In this document: one piece after another, positions 47,101 to 56,774 of the stretch
Position numbering within the stretch: the stretch's first letter is position 1
Layout of the letters: each line of letters opens with the position of its first letter
Source: Moniliella sp. 'wahieum'
Lineage: Eukaryota; Basidiomycota; Moniliellomycetes; Moniliellales; Moniliellaceae
DNA length: 64,000 bases
Assembly (NCBI GenBank): GCA_003971905.1
Contig: RSEE01000010.1
Span: 248,001-312,000, forward strand
Reading direction: 5' to 3'
Made by a program: the position numbers and the translations under genes
Notes under the pieces: model-generated
Database searches by the model: none
What the model saw: only the letters and a program-made list of their open reading frames with translations
Told to the model about the DNA's origin: nothing

Positions 47101-48047
47101 CCTCCCGTCTTCCAAAACCCGTATTTAGGCGTGCGTGCCTCAGGACCGTCACGCCGATATCCAGGCAAGCCCGAGAGCTCAATAATGCGCTCGTCAAAGA
47201 CATAAAGAGGTAAGATGTACTCGGCTTGTGAGGACAGGTTCCATTCTTCCGCAAAGATGCCACCCCCATTGATACCCTGCTCACCATGGTTTGGCAGCCC
47301 GGGAGCCCACATAGCCTGGTTCAGATGGTTGGAGGCTTGCTGATGGGAAGACTGCCCCATGTGTTCGCCCATCCAGTCTGGTGGGGGATGAGGACGATCC
47401 CGATGGGCATAAGTGAACAGGGGGTTGTCAAGGATACGGAGGTCATATCGGAGGAGCAGGATGAGAATCGAATGCCCAGAGGCATTGTAAGCTGGCAAGG
47501 CGCCACGAAACCGAGAGTAGGATGCCCGCGGTACCGGCCGATGTACGGTAGGCTGGTTGAGCGAGGTGTTGGATGACTCTGGTGTAGAAAGCCCCGCCAA
47601 TAGGCTGGTCCCTGAGGTGGTGGCTGCTGTTCGAAGAGAGTTGCTTAAATGGGAAGAGCCCGTTGTTGATGTGCCTGGAGCAGAGCTTGAAATAGATCCA
47701 AGACCCGAACCCCCTCCCGCATTGCTCCCCGAGTCGGTCGTGTTGGTAGCCGAAACGGCTGAACTAGTGCGGCCACCGTGTTCACTTCCATGGCTGCCAT
47801 TACCAGTCGAGCCGCTCTGGGAAGGCATATCCACATACGCCAAGTCAGACCCAGGCCGAGAGTCAGAGCCCGTATCGTCACTGCCCGGGCTGGCAGATTG
47901 CGAATCGGATCTGACACCAGCATGGGAGCGCATGGATGGAGTCGTGACGGAAGCATCAGGGAATGATGCGTTTTCATCGTCGACCTCAGCCTCCTCCTGC
48001 TGTGGGTCGGGAAGGGGGCTATGAGGTAAAGAAGGGCCAGGAGGCAT
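44188..48047 (-). CDS. Cryptochrome DASH (photolyase/cryptochrome family) with long N- and C-terminal extensions
   Basis: FAD blue-light photoreceptor/ssDNA photolyase family. The ATG at 48047 (MPPGPSLPHSPLPDP) is followed by about 230 Ser/Gly/Thr-rich residues, then the photolyase alpha/beta domain (SILILLLRYDLRILDNPLF, LPLYVFDERIIELSGLPGYR), KFGFWKTGG-like KYGFWKTGGFRIRFIVE, and the FAD domain (FPFRGGETSAQDRLLWYF, TRNNLLGHAYSTKMSPFLSYG, RFELLWRDYFFLVAAKFG, TGIPFIDANISELRESGFMS, NRGRQNIASFLSKDLG, DWRIGAEFFASQLIDYD). A 78-nt intron (45691-45768) splits NYGNW-QYVAGVGNDPRA, the DASH-type signature. The C-terminal extension of roughly 400 Ser/Pro/His-rich residues ends, after one base lost near 44385, in NVAPYWDPRRTAYSSDDL and a stop at 44188-44190. 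The unshifted frame runs to 43995 but reads less naturally. Confidence 0.93.
45691..45768 (-). other. Intron in CRY-DASH gene
   Basis: Donor GTGCGT, branch GTGACTGAC, acceptor CTTGAAG (AAG rather than CAG/TAG). Splicing restores NYGNWQYVAGVG. Confidence 0.85.
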
Positions 48048-50737
48048 GCTGAAATCGAGTGCAGAAGAAGAGGCGCGGTTCCCAGAGGAGGAGAAATCGC
48101 AGGCGATGGACCGGTCGGCACCGGGGGAGGCCAGTCGGAGGACATGGCTCCTCAAGGGACGGAGACCGGACGAGAGGAAAGACGGCGAACGGGAAAGGGC
48201 GAAAGGCGAGAGATGTAGCGTGCCGGCACACAAAGGGCGCAGAGGTGGCGCAAACGAGCCAGGAAGTGTGGTCTGAAGGGAATACTCACAGGGCTCGGGC
48301 TGAGCCCTGAGGATCAGGTGGAAGGAGGACGGTGGCGATGGCCCCGAGCAAGGAGGCAGAACAGCCGTGCCGGGCAGGCGAGAGAGGACGCAAGTCGGAA
48401 ACAGAACGCGAGTTCTGCAACCTGCAACTCACTGACACTCAGATTCAGAGGCCTCCCTGAGGCCTGAGGCCCTGAGGACGGTAGCCCCAAATGACCCTCG
48501 GCCTCAGGCCGTCAGGCGCCGATATTCAGCAACCATCGGCATCACGCACCCATCATCCATCCCCAATTCGAGCCACTAGCTGCTGCCTGCCAAACGCCCA
48601 GGCATGGCGCTACTGGCAGGGTGACCGGTGACCGGTGATGCATGGCGGTTAGAATGGCCCTTGGGGCGTTTAAGCTTTAGGCGGTAGGTCTAGGCCTTAG
48701 CTTTGGGCCTGCGGCTACGCACTATGGGCCATAGCGTGACTGGCGACCGGTGATCGATGATCCTTCGGGGGCGGGCGGCTGGGCGAACCCGAGGGCCTGG
48801 ACCCTGGTCCGTCGCGCTATAGGCGCAGCCCTCCTCGGGCAAGATCCCCATGGTCATCGGGAGACACTTTGGGCCCGCACTGCTCCAGTGTCAGGCTTCC
48901 TGCGATGGTCAGCTAAGACACACAAAGACATCGTTTAAGACGTTTAAGTGCAGCTCTGGCTATAATGACCGTCATGACCGGTGACCACCTCGTGGCCGTC
49001 ATCTGGCGATCGATGATCAGTACTCAGTAGCTGGCTAGTAACTAGGTAACTATAGTAACTCACTACTAGCTGATCAAGCTGCGACGCGGATGCTTCACAC
49101 CGCCGGTGAGCTAGTCAGTACAGTCAGTGGCTATTATGTACTGAGTGTGTCACGCACCTCATATTAAGTAACCGGTAACTGGTAACCCCGTCGGTACGCG
49201 CCGCTAACGTGGCAATCCTTCCACCAGCCCCATGCCTATACTAGCCCCCACTTCCTTCTACGTTCAACCGTTCGTGCCATTTACATGTTACAGGGCTTCA
49301 AGCTGGGGCAAAAAGTGCTGCTGCGTGTTCGTGTCAAACCAAGTAGGAAACTGTGGCAGTAAAGTCGCCGGCTGGTAATATAGTCCTCTGAGATCTGACT
49401 CCCGCCATTCGCTCTCTCAGATCTCAAATCGGATGTAGCGCGCGTGGAAATGAGCATGGCAGAGACACGTGCAAGAGGTGCGTTTATTGATCCGCATCTC
49501 TCCACTCCGCAGCCCGATCTCTTCATCGTTTACTAGTACCTCTCGGTCGGTGACGTGGGCCTTCTCTCTCACACAAGGTCCTCATGAATCCCTGATTCAT
49601 TTAACCCTTCTATTGGTTCTATTGCTGAGTGAGTAGTCGGTATATACTACAGACCTGTCGTGTGTCGACTATTACTTTTCCCCACACTGTAACCCTCTCC
49701 TCTATTTTGCTGGTTCGTTGAAAACAAACGCGTCAATACAAATTGAGAGTATCCGCCTAAGGATGATGAGCGATCAGTCTGCCTAAAGTGGAGAGTACAC
49801 ACTCATTAAATTGGACGGTGGTGAAAACCTACTCAATATAGTTCAACAGCGACATTTGTCCACCACACCCTACTGTTTTGTGCACTTACACCTAACGAGA
49901 CAAACGGTACCGAATGTATGATGAGTTGGAGGCTAATTTGAATTGGCTACTAGTAGTTGCCAGCGAGCTCGAGGCACTTTGCACTTACCCTTGGTACTCA
50001 GGGGAAGCCTTAGGTGATAGGCATGCCGAGTTGAAAGCACTTATGGGCTCTACCAAATTGCGTTCGTCGCGCCCATATATTGAGTCTCAGTTAGTATGAT
50101 ATGCTCCATGCCAACATCTTTGCCACGATTCCTAACGAGTTGCGCCACTTCTTGAATTCCCTCCATACGCGAAAAGTGTGTGTGTGCTTGGCACCTAAGA
50201 GAATTGTGTCATGTCCGTCAGTACAAATGTAATGCGCCACGGCCTCACAGACGAAAATACACCACGATAGACGTGCCCGAACATATGTCTCGTATGCCCT
50301 CATCATCATATTGTATGTAGATATTTTCTCCTCACCAAAGAGAGGCATTCTTAACATCCTTTTCGATCCATTGTTAGGTTCTTCCCAGAAGTCATCATAT
50401 CAATCCGGTTCCACTCGTTGAGTGCTGAACCGCTGGACAGTTCTCCAGCCTGTTTTGTGGGCGTCACCTTACCAGTACGCCATGTACATTCGCACTTTAC
50501 CCTGTTCACTTTATGCAAGTATCTTCGAGAGAAGTTTAGTTTTCTCTGGACACTGCTACGACTAATAAACGGTTCTCGGCCTGAGAACTTTTGCGGCCTT
50601 TGGCATGCACGTCCCATATCCCACAGGACTTTGAAGCAGCAAGCTTCCTTGCGCACAATTAAAGGAGTTTCTGGACCCATATACACGATGCGTGAGAGAG
50701 GATGGTAGATCAATGTGAGCCGTGAAAATAAGATGCG
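48048..50737. other. Gene-poor region; possible decayed Copia-type retroelement near 50.1-50.7 kb
   Basis: 48.05-49.3 kb holds palindromic iterations (CCTGAGGC near 48470, GGTGACC near 48630, ACTCAGTA near 49020, GGTAACT near 49170). From about 49.55 kb the DNA becomes visibly AT-richer. On the minus strand at 50350-50713 the frame reads VKCECTWRTGKVTPTKQ, like a gag-pre-integrase C..C..GK element, and downstream ICTDGHDTIL and EFKKWRNSLGI loosely resemble integrase-core segments, with stops between them. No LTRs identified. Confidence 0.35.
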
Positions 50738-51781
50738 TTAGTCTTCCCACTTGTACAAGACTACCGCATCACTCATTGCATGAGACCAGGGATCCTCGCC
50801 TCCCGGGGCGGTGGAGGGTGTGGGGCGTTCGATCGGAGCGCCGCGCCACAGACCGCCGTCCTCTGGTTTGCTGACAATAACACAAGGTGGAACGTCAACC
50901 CGTTCCAGCGCACCCAGGCCGTACTCACAATGCCCGAGTCCAGTGATGGCCAGCACATTTCCCTGAGGAAGGAGGGCGTTGATGGAATGCGCAAGATAGG
51001 CATCTTTGAGTTTTTGGGCCAGCTCGAAACCCTTAACTCGCGGAGGAAGGGGGCGAAGGCGATCCGTTGGGTAAGGTTGACCATTCTCCGGTGGAGGCTG
51101 GATGGGAGGGAATATGGGGGGTCGGTCGGGACGGATGAGCGAGGCTAGGTACGTGGAATGTGCATGGCTGACGTTCTGCGCCCAGTCCCACTGGGTAAAG
51201 GGAGGGATTATTTGATCCCTTCTGGTTTGGCGATCGCGTTCTTCCAGTTTCACCTGGGCAAGGCCTTGTCGAAATGCTAATTGTGCCCAAGGTCGGGGAG
51301 GGAAGCCACCAACAACTTTGACGCCAAGCTCCCTAGCTAGCAGTAACAACGGAAGGTAGTGCTCGATCCTGAATCCTTCGGTACTGGCATTGTACTGCTC
51401 GATCAGCTCCGCGTCGGAAAGTTGGTGGGCAGCATGCTGGTCGAGCATGCGTTGATCGAGCAGAGAAAAGTGCTCGAGGACGAGATGTACTGGTGTGCTG
51501 GAGGCGCGCACGAGAGAAGAGAGTACAGCCAGCTGCGCGTCCAGCACCCGGTGTTGATGATGCTGTTCCCCAAACGCAACCAGGCGTGGGGCGTGGGAGG
51601 CGTGCTGGAAGAGGGCATCCAATGCCTGGGGGAGATGCACAGGGACATCAGGAACGAGATTGGTCCACCACACCTCTTCTCCCTCATCGGGATGTGCAGG
51701 CCAGACGTAGCTGGAGCGGAGGGTAGGGAGGCGGGCGTACCCAGAGATGAAGCGCATGCGCAGCGACGCCGGCACCGGCAT
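50738..51781 (-). CDS. ChaN-like/Tiki-superfamily protein (DUF399), possible mitochondrial
   Basis: 347-residue intact ORF from ATG 51781 to stop at 50738. It matches the haem-binding-uptake ChaN-like family: APRLVAFGEQHHQHRVLDAQ (the family's GE.H motif), VHLVLEHFSLLDQRMLDQ, and LIEQYNASTEGFRIEHYLPL LLLARELGVKVVGGFPPRPW; later VLAITGLGHCEYGLGALER, with the conserved GxGH. Bacterial ChaN binds haem dimers, and the fold is shared with TIKI/EreA hydrolases. The biochemical role in fungi is not established to my knowledge. The first about 30 residues (RMRFISGYARLPTLRSSYV) have Arg but no acidic residues, consistent with a mitochondrial presequence (inference). No frame disruption. Confidence 0.8.
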   Translation of the reverse strand: MPVPASLRMRFISGYARLPTLRSSYVWPAHPDEGEEVWWTNLVPDVPVHLPQALDALFQHASHAPRLVAFGEQHHQHRVLDAQLAVLSSLVRASSTPVHLVLEHFSLLDQRMLDQHAAHQLSDAELIEQYNASTEGFRIEHYLPLLLLARELGVKVVGGFPPRPWAQLAFRQGLAQVKLEERDRQTRRDQIIPPFTQWDWAQNVSHAHSTYLASLIRPDRPPIFPPIQPPPENGQPYPTDRLRPLPPRVKGFELAQKLKDAYLAHSINALLPQGNVLAITGLGHCEYGLGALERVDVPPCVIVSKPEDGGLWRGAPIERPTPSTAPGGEDPWSHAMSDAVVLYKWED

Positions 51782-52350
51782 CGGCGACGACTCGCTCGCT
51801 TGAACCGTGTGAGCGAGGGGCGTGAGTAGAGAGGAAGGCAGATGTGATACGGCCTGGGACAGTGCGACTTCGAATACGTTGAGGGATGCAGGATGCCGTC
51901 GGGGTCGATTGAGGCAGATGGCTTTTGGTAAGATCTAAGATGAGATGGGCACTAGGCCTTGAGACGACTGAGAGCGATCACTGTGATTGCTGATGGATGT
52001 CGACGATTGCTGATGGCTGATGCGCTGATGGCTGATGCATGATGGAACTGCCTGGCTGGCACATTTCGAAAACTGCAAGCCCTCGGGAGGCACGTGACTA
52101 ATGACTAGGGCATGTGACAGTTATTTGCGACAGCGTCAGCATCGGTGACGGCGCGGCAGTAAAGCTAGCAACATGTAACGTGTAACATGCATATGACTGT
52201 TGGACTGAGGCAACGTGGGACGCAGAACGCTCCTCTTGGTACATGAAACCTGTGTCGATGACAGCTTTACGCGTGTGCGCCGCATCCATTTTAACGTGGA
52301 CGGCTCCTCGAAAAGCTCCGCAGATCTTGTTGAGAAACTTGCTCGACGCC

Positions 52351-52470
52351 GTCACGGGCGGGCGCCGCCAGGGAGCCCGCCCGCGCGGGGGTTAAGGGGG
52401 ACAATCCCTTGGATGTCACGGGCGGACGCCGCCAGGGGCCCGCCCTGGGGGTTTTGGGGTACAATCCCTT
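52351..52470. repeat. Two tandem imperfect ~60-bp GC-rich repeats
   Basis: Both copies start GTCACGGGCGG, share CGCCGCCAGGG and G-rich middles, and end ACAATCCCTT. Copy 1 is 60 bp, copy 2 is 56 bp. Confidence 0.8.
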
Positions 52471-52487
52471 AGGCGACGGTAGGTCGA

Positions 52488-53356
52488 CTCACGGTAGTTT
52501 CGGGCTTAGGCTGGTTGGTGCGTCCGAGCGGAGCTAGGGACGAGGAGAGGCCTTTGGTGGGGCGGCTGCACGTGTGGCAAGGCTGCGTCTGCACCGGCTT
52601 GGGCCGTAGTAACGTGTCTGAAGCCTCCGGGACTTAGGGACGGGAGGAGGCAGAGGCGGACAAACACTGCCTCAACAGAGACTGGGAATCGCCGCGACCA
52701 GAGGAGGGCTCGCGCGATTGGACTGACGAAGGGCTGGAGGACGAGGTCGGAGGAGAAGTCGGACGCTAACAAGAGAAGCTGCCTGTACTGGATAAATTGG
52801 CTGGAAACGGGCAGGAGCCGGACAGGATAGACGGGAAGGCGAGAGGATGACGAGAAAGGACGAGAAGGACGAGAAGGACGAGAAGGACGAGAATGGAAGG
52901 TGGGGGAAAAGATCCCCATCAACCAGGGGTACAGGCAGGATCAAAAGGGAAACGGATACAAGAGGGGGTGTAGAAAGGAAACATGTCAAAAGCGGGGTTG
53001 GTCGCCGCAGGCGCGACCGAGAAAGGAAAAGGAAACGGGAACGAGGCGGCAGACGCCGCCACGGCATTGGAAGCTCGGTGGCCTTATTTAGGCCGGCCGA
53101 CGTGGACTTGGGCGGGAGGCGACTGTTGTCGCGCTGAGCATGGCCCTTCGGCCACGATACTTAATTTAGCCAACCATCATCACACTTGGTTGGCCTGCGG
53201 AGCACGCTCTACTGGGCATGTGCGGAGCAGGCGGGCCTTAGCTTGGGTCGGACCATCTCGTGTCCGCCGCAGCCCGTGACATTGGAGGTCTTAAGGCCTA
53301 AGGTAATCTCACGGTAATAGTTACGCGCTTGTGGGCTAATTGGTGGATCCGAGCGG
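52488..53356. repeat. Possible repetitive element bounded by related direct segments
   Basis: CTCACGGTAG...GGTTGGTGCGTCCGAGCGG at 52488-52531 resembles CTCACGGTAA...AATTGGTGGATCCGAGCGG at 53308-53356. The 0.8 kb between them has no gene. Could be a non-autonomous element or an old duplication. Confidence 0.4.
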
Positions 53357-53736
53357 TGCATGCGCTACGTTCTCTTCAACGATAAAGGTTACCTCGCATT
53401 GAAAACGCGCGGCGCGGGTCAGCGAGACGGCCTCGTCGCGTGGTATAAGAGTAATACCTCCCTTATTCCTTGAATCGAGGAGTGGCAACGGTTGAGATGA
53501 TGCCGATGATAGCGAATAGACAACCGATGCTTCCTATGCTGATTCCCTCTGCGTATACTCTCCTTCCAACACACACCACTAAAATAGACACGACCATATT
53601 GGCCAAGCAAATTACCCCGCATATTTGAGTCGGTGCAAAGTTAGGGTTGACGTGCAGGCGGCCAGCCCCCATCCGTACCATCTCCAAGCTGTCCATCAAG
53701 CCAACTACAATCTCCGACCATCGCCACGCCACCGCC

Positions 53737-56212
53737 ATGACCGAGGCGTCGCCCGAGTTGGGGTTCTATCTCCCGCACCTCCCACCAGATCTGGAGCCCA
53801 TTGCTTCGAGCCTGTACCGTCGCCTACTTTACATTCACGGCTCGCTCATTCCTTCGCTCTTCGCCGGAGAAGATTTGCCGTCGACTGAAGGGGACTTGCA
53901 AGCAGCACTTGCCGAATGCCAGAGAAGCTCAACGAGCTCGACCTTGTGACCGAAGAGTATGATCCGCCTGAAAGTGACCGCATCCATGCTGTGTTTGAGG
54001 CGGGTCAAAGGGACCTGATGCAACTCCGGGAGAGCGCGAAGGAGGCTCTGCTGACAGCCAGACGAACAATCAGGGCCCAGGCGAAAGCCGAGCCTATGTC
54101 TGGGCTAAAGGCGAGGGCTGTCCTGGGTCTTGATACTGGTGGCGCATATCGTTCTCGTAGAACTACTACTGAGTACGTCTCCATTCGAATCTGCGGGCTA
54201 AGCTGACGTATTACAGGGGGGGCGACCAAGTCGCCCAAGCTTCTAGCGATATGACCACTGCACTGGAACGGGCTGTGACGCTCATGTCGGAGGAACTATC
54301 CAAATCGACATTCAGCGCCGAGTTGTTACAAGAATCGAGCGACGCTATGGCTCAACTGGGCGGGTCCTACACCTCTTTTGAGGGCTTGCTGCAGACCTCT
54401 CAAGCAATGATCAAGAAGCTGAAGAGGCAAGACGTGCAAGACCGTATCGCGGTCTTGTTGTCGTTGGCGTTCTTCATCTTTTGTGTGCTTTATATTGTAA
54501 AGCAGCGCCTCGTCGATCCCACATTTGGTGGTATCTTTGGTCTTTTGCAGGGGACGTACAAGTCCGTTAGATGGGGGACGAGCCTCTTCCGCTCGGGCGC
54601 CTCTCCAGAGTCCCGCTCATCCCTTGCTCCTTTAACCAGCGCTGCGTTGACTGGAGGAGCCACCCTGGCCGCTGCCACATCGGCATTTTCGCCCTCCGCC
54701 GCTCTGGTACAGGAAGCGCAGCAGGTTTCACCCCCTGCGCCAACAGGGAACAACTGGATTGATCCCGAAAGGACGGAATGGATTTGGGAACACGATCCGG
54801 TCCTTGATGCGGAATGGGGGGGGGCGATGTGGAGATGACTCCATCTTCGTCTCAATCTCATTCTTCCTGGACGGAAACCCACAAGCCTATCATCGACGAG
54901 AAAAGGGAGGCAACGATTCATGATGATGACAAATATGACTTCCCTTCCCAAGACGGAGTGAGGGACCCAGAAGAATACAACACGGCCCACCTGTTTGAAT
55001 CAGACCGAGGTCATCTTGCATCTCAAAAGAATTCGGTGACCGAACAGACCGTTCCACAGTGGGGGCGGAGGCTACCATTGTTCCATCCCAATCCCAGGAG
55101 TTTGCACCCATGGATGAGTTTATGGAATACAAGCCCCCTGGCTCCGATGGACAGCACAGCCGATTGTTCGTTGAGGAGCCCTCAGCGGAGGTTGTTGACC
55201 CCGCGATAGAGGCGTTTCCCATTGAGGTCACCTCTGACTCTCAGGCGAAAGAACCTCGTTCTGCCCCAGCGGTTCAGGAGCAAGTGGAAGGGGGCTCACT
55301 CGATACGCCTGCCCCTCCGAGAACAGCATCCGAGTCCCAGGTGAAGGTCGAGAACGAGACTAAATATGACCCGATTGCCGAGATGGAGCCTACCTCCAAG
55401 GTGGAACCTATCTCTGAGACGCAGCCCTCCGAAGCAGATGCTACGACCCAGGTGGAAGCTTCTATGGTACCTCTCCTCAGGGAAGAGCCTGACCTTGAGG
55501 CAGTGCCCATTTCCCAGGCTGTGTCTAACCCAGTGCTGGAACCTAGTCAGGAGGAGAAGCCCACACATGAACCACAACCCACTGCTCCAGTTCAAACTCC
55601 TCCAGAAGTGGAGCCTTTCCCAGAAGTGGAGCCAGAGGCGGAACCTACCCCAGAGGTGGAGCCTACCCCAGAGGTGGAGCCTACCCCAGAGGTTGAGCCT
55701 ATCCCAGAGGTTGAGCCTACCCCAGAGGTGGAGCCTATCCCAGAGGTTGAGCCTACCCCAGAGGTGGAGCCTATCCCAGAGGTTGAGCCTACCCCAGAGG
55801 TGGAGCCTACCCCAGATGTTGAGTCTACCCAAGAAGTCGAGACTACTCCAGAGGTTGAGCCTACCCCAGAAGTCGAGACTACTCCAGAGGTGGAGCCTAC
55901 ACCAGAAGTCGAGACTACGCCAGAGGTGGAGCCTACACAGAAGTCGAGACTACGCCAGAGGTGGAGCCTATCCCAGAAGTGGTGCCTGCCCCAGAGGGGG
56001 AACCGACTCTAGAAGCGGAGCCTACCTCGGAGGTGGTGCTTACCCCGGAGGTAGAGCCGATTCCCGAAGATGAGAAAGAGGAATCCCGGAACTTGGAGGT
56101 ACCCGTTTCCCCTGTCTCTCCGACTGATTCTACGGTCGTTCCAGGCGACGCACCTGCAGCTGACCCTGGTGTCCTCCCCGAGGTGGAGTACATTGGCCAC
56201 GAGGACTTGTAA
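53737..56212 (+). CDS. SEC20: Sec20-domain SNARE with very long luminal PEVEP-repeat tail
   Basis: Q-SNARE of Golgi-to-ER retrograde vesicles (with Ufe1, Use1, Tip20 in yeast). The ATG at 53737 ([14 protein letters not shown]) opens a cytosolic part, with a frame change near 53920 restoring [19 protein letters not shown] 44-nt intron (54173-54216) follows. The Sec20 core reads [59 protein letters not shown], then the single membrane helix [16 protein letters not shown] (about residues 223-241). Beyond it lies a tail of about 560 residues, reached by repairing one-base losses at G9 (54816-54824), G5 (55061-55065) and about 55937. It is acidic and carries about two dozen EPTPEV-type hexapeptides. 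The protein ends GHEDL, like the HDEL retrieval signal of yeast Sec20. Total about 810 residues versus 383 in yeast. Confidence 0.82.
54173..54216 (+). other. Intron in SEC20
   Basis: Donor GTACGT, branch GCTGACG, acceptor TTACAG; 44 nt. Splicing joins RTTTE to [11 protein letters not shown]. Confidence 0.8.
55600..56065 (+). repeat. 18-bp tandem coding repeat (E-P-x-P-E-V) in SEC20
   Basis: About two dozen units of GAGCCTACCCCAGAGGTG-type sequence with ACC/ATC alternation giving T/I variants and GAGACT variants (ET). Units diverge toward the 3' end. Within 55625-55815 an additional 36-bp super-period (T then I) is visible. Confidence 0.9.
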
Positions 56213-56774
56213 CGATTGCTCATTTTCTTACAACCATGGCTGTTGAAGTATATATACATGGGAAACAGGATGAGTCCGAAATGGGAGGCTGGGCCCGATA
56301 AAACTTGAAGACGTGTCCCCCTATGAGGCATCATCAATACCCTTGCTGAAGCAGATCAATTGCACGGGCTAGGCGCGGGCTTGTCTTCGTCATGATATGT
56401 AGAGGCGTGTCTTCGTCATGTGTGAAGGTTTTTGACCTCTTTGGCGACCTTTCATCAGTACCCGGTTGCTCTCTTACGTCCTCGCCCTTTTCAGTCCATC
56501 CACACCTCCCCTTTATCAGATGTATCTCTCTTGCTCTCGACTTGATACTTGAATCAATACTCGCTGGCTCGTGGCCTTCTGCGTCGCTCCAGAACCGGAC
56601 TAAAACAACCAACATTGATTCTACATAGCTGAATCAATATAGATTGACTCATCGTATCCGCAAGGGGTATAAGCACCACCAAGCGGAAGCAGAATGAAGC
56701 GAAAGCTCCGGCTGAGCGTCGGTTGCGAGAAGAATGACAAAAAAAGGACTCGTACGAATAGGGGGGCTGATCAG
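56213..56774. other. Convergent 3' flanks (SEC20 / Nur1-like gene)
   Basis: AT-rich 3' UTR-like DNA, no gene seen. Confidence 0.55.

Larger units (their letters stand above)
51782..53736. other. Repeat-containing intergenic region
   Basis: Holds GATGATGC/TGATGGC iterations (51990-52045), a duplicated ~60-bp GC-rich unit (52351-52410 and 52415-52470), related 45-bp segments at 52488-52531 and 53308-53356, a GAGAAGGAC repeat (52857-52892), and 53450-53730 SEC20 upstream DNA. No gene supported. Confidence 0.55.

Noticed and set aside
54836..54838. TGA as the true end of Sec20 and a separate repeat-protein gene downstream
   Set aside because: The stop lies 11 nt after a G9 run. A one-base correction continues into an acidic frame that eventually ends in HEDL, as expected for Sec20. 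No promoter or ATG-led separate gene is evident.
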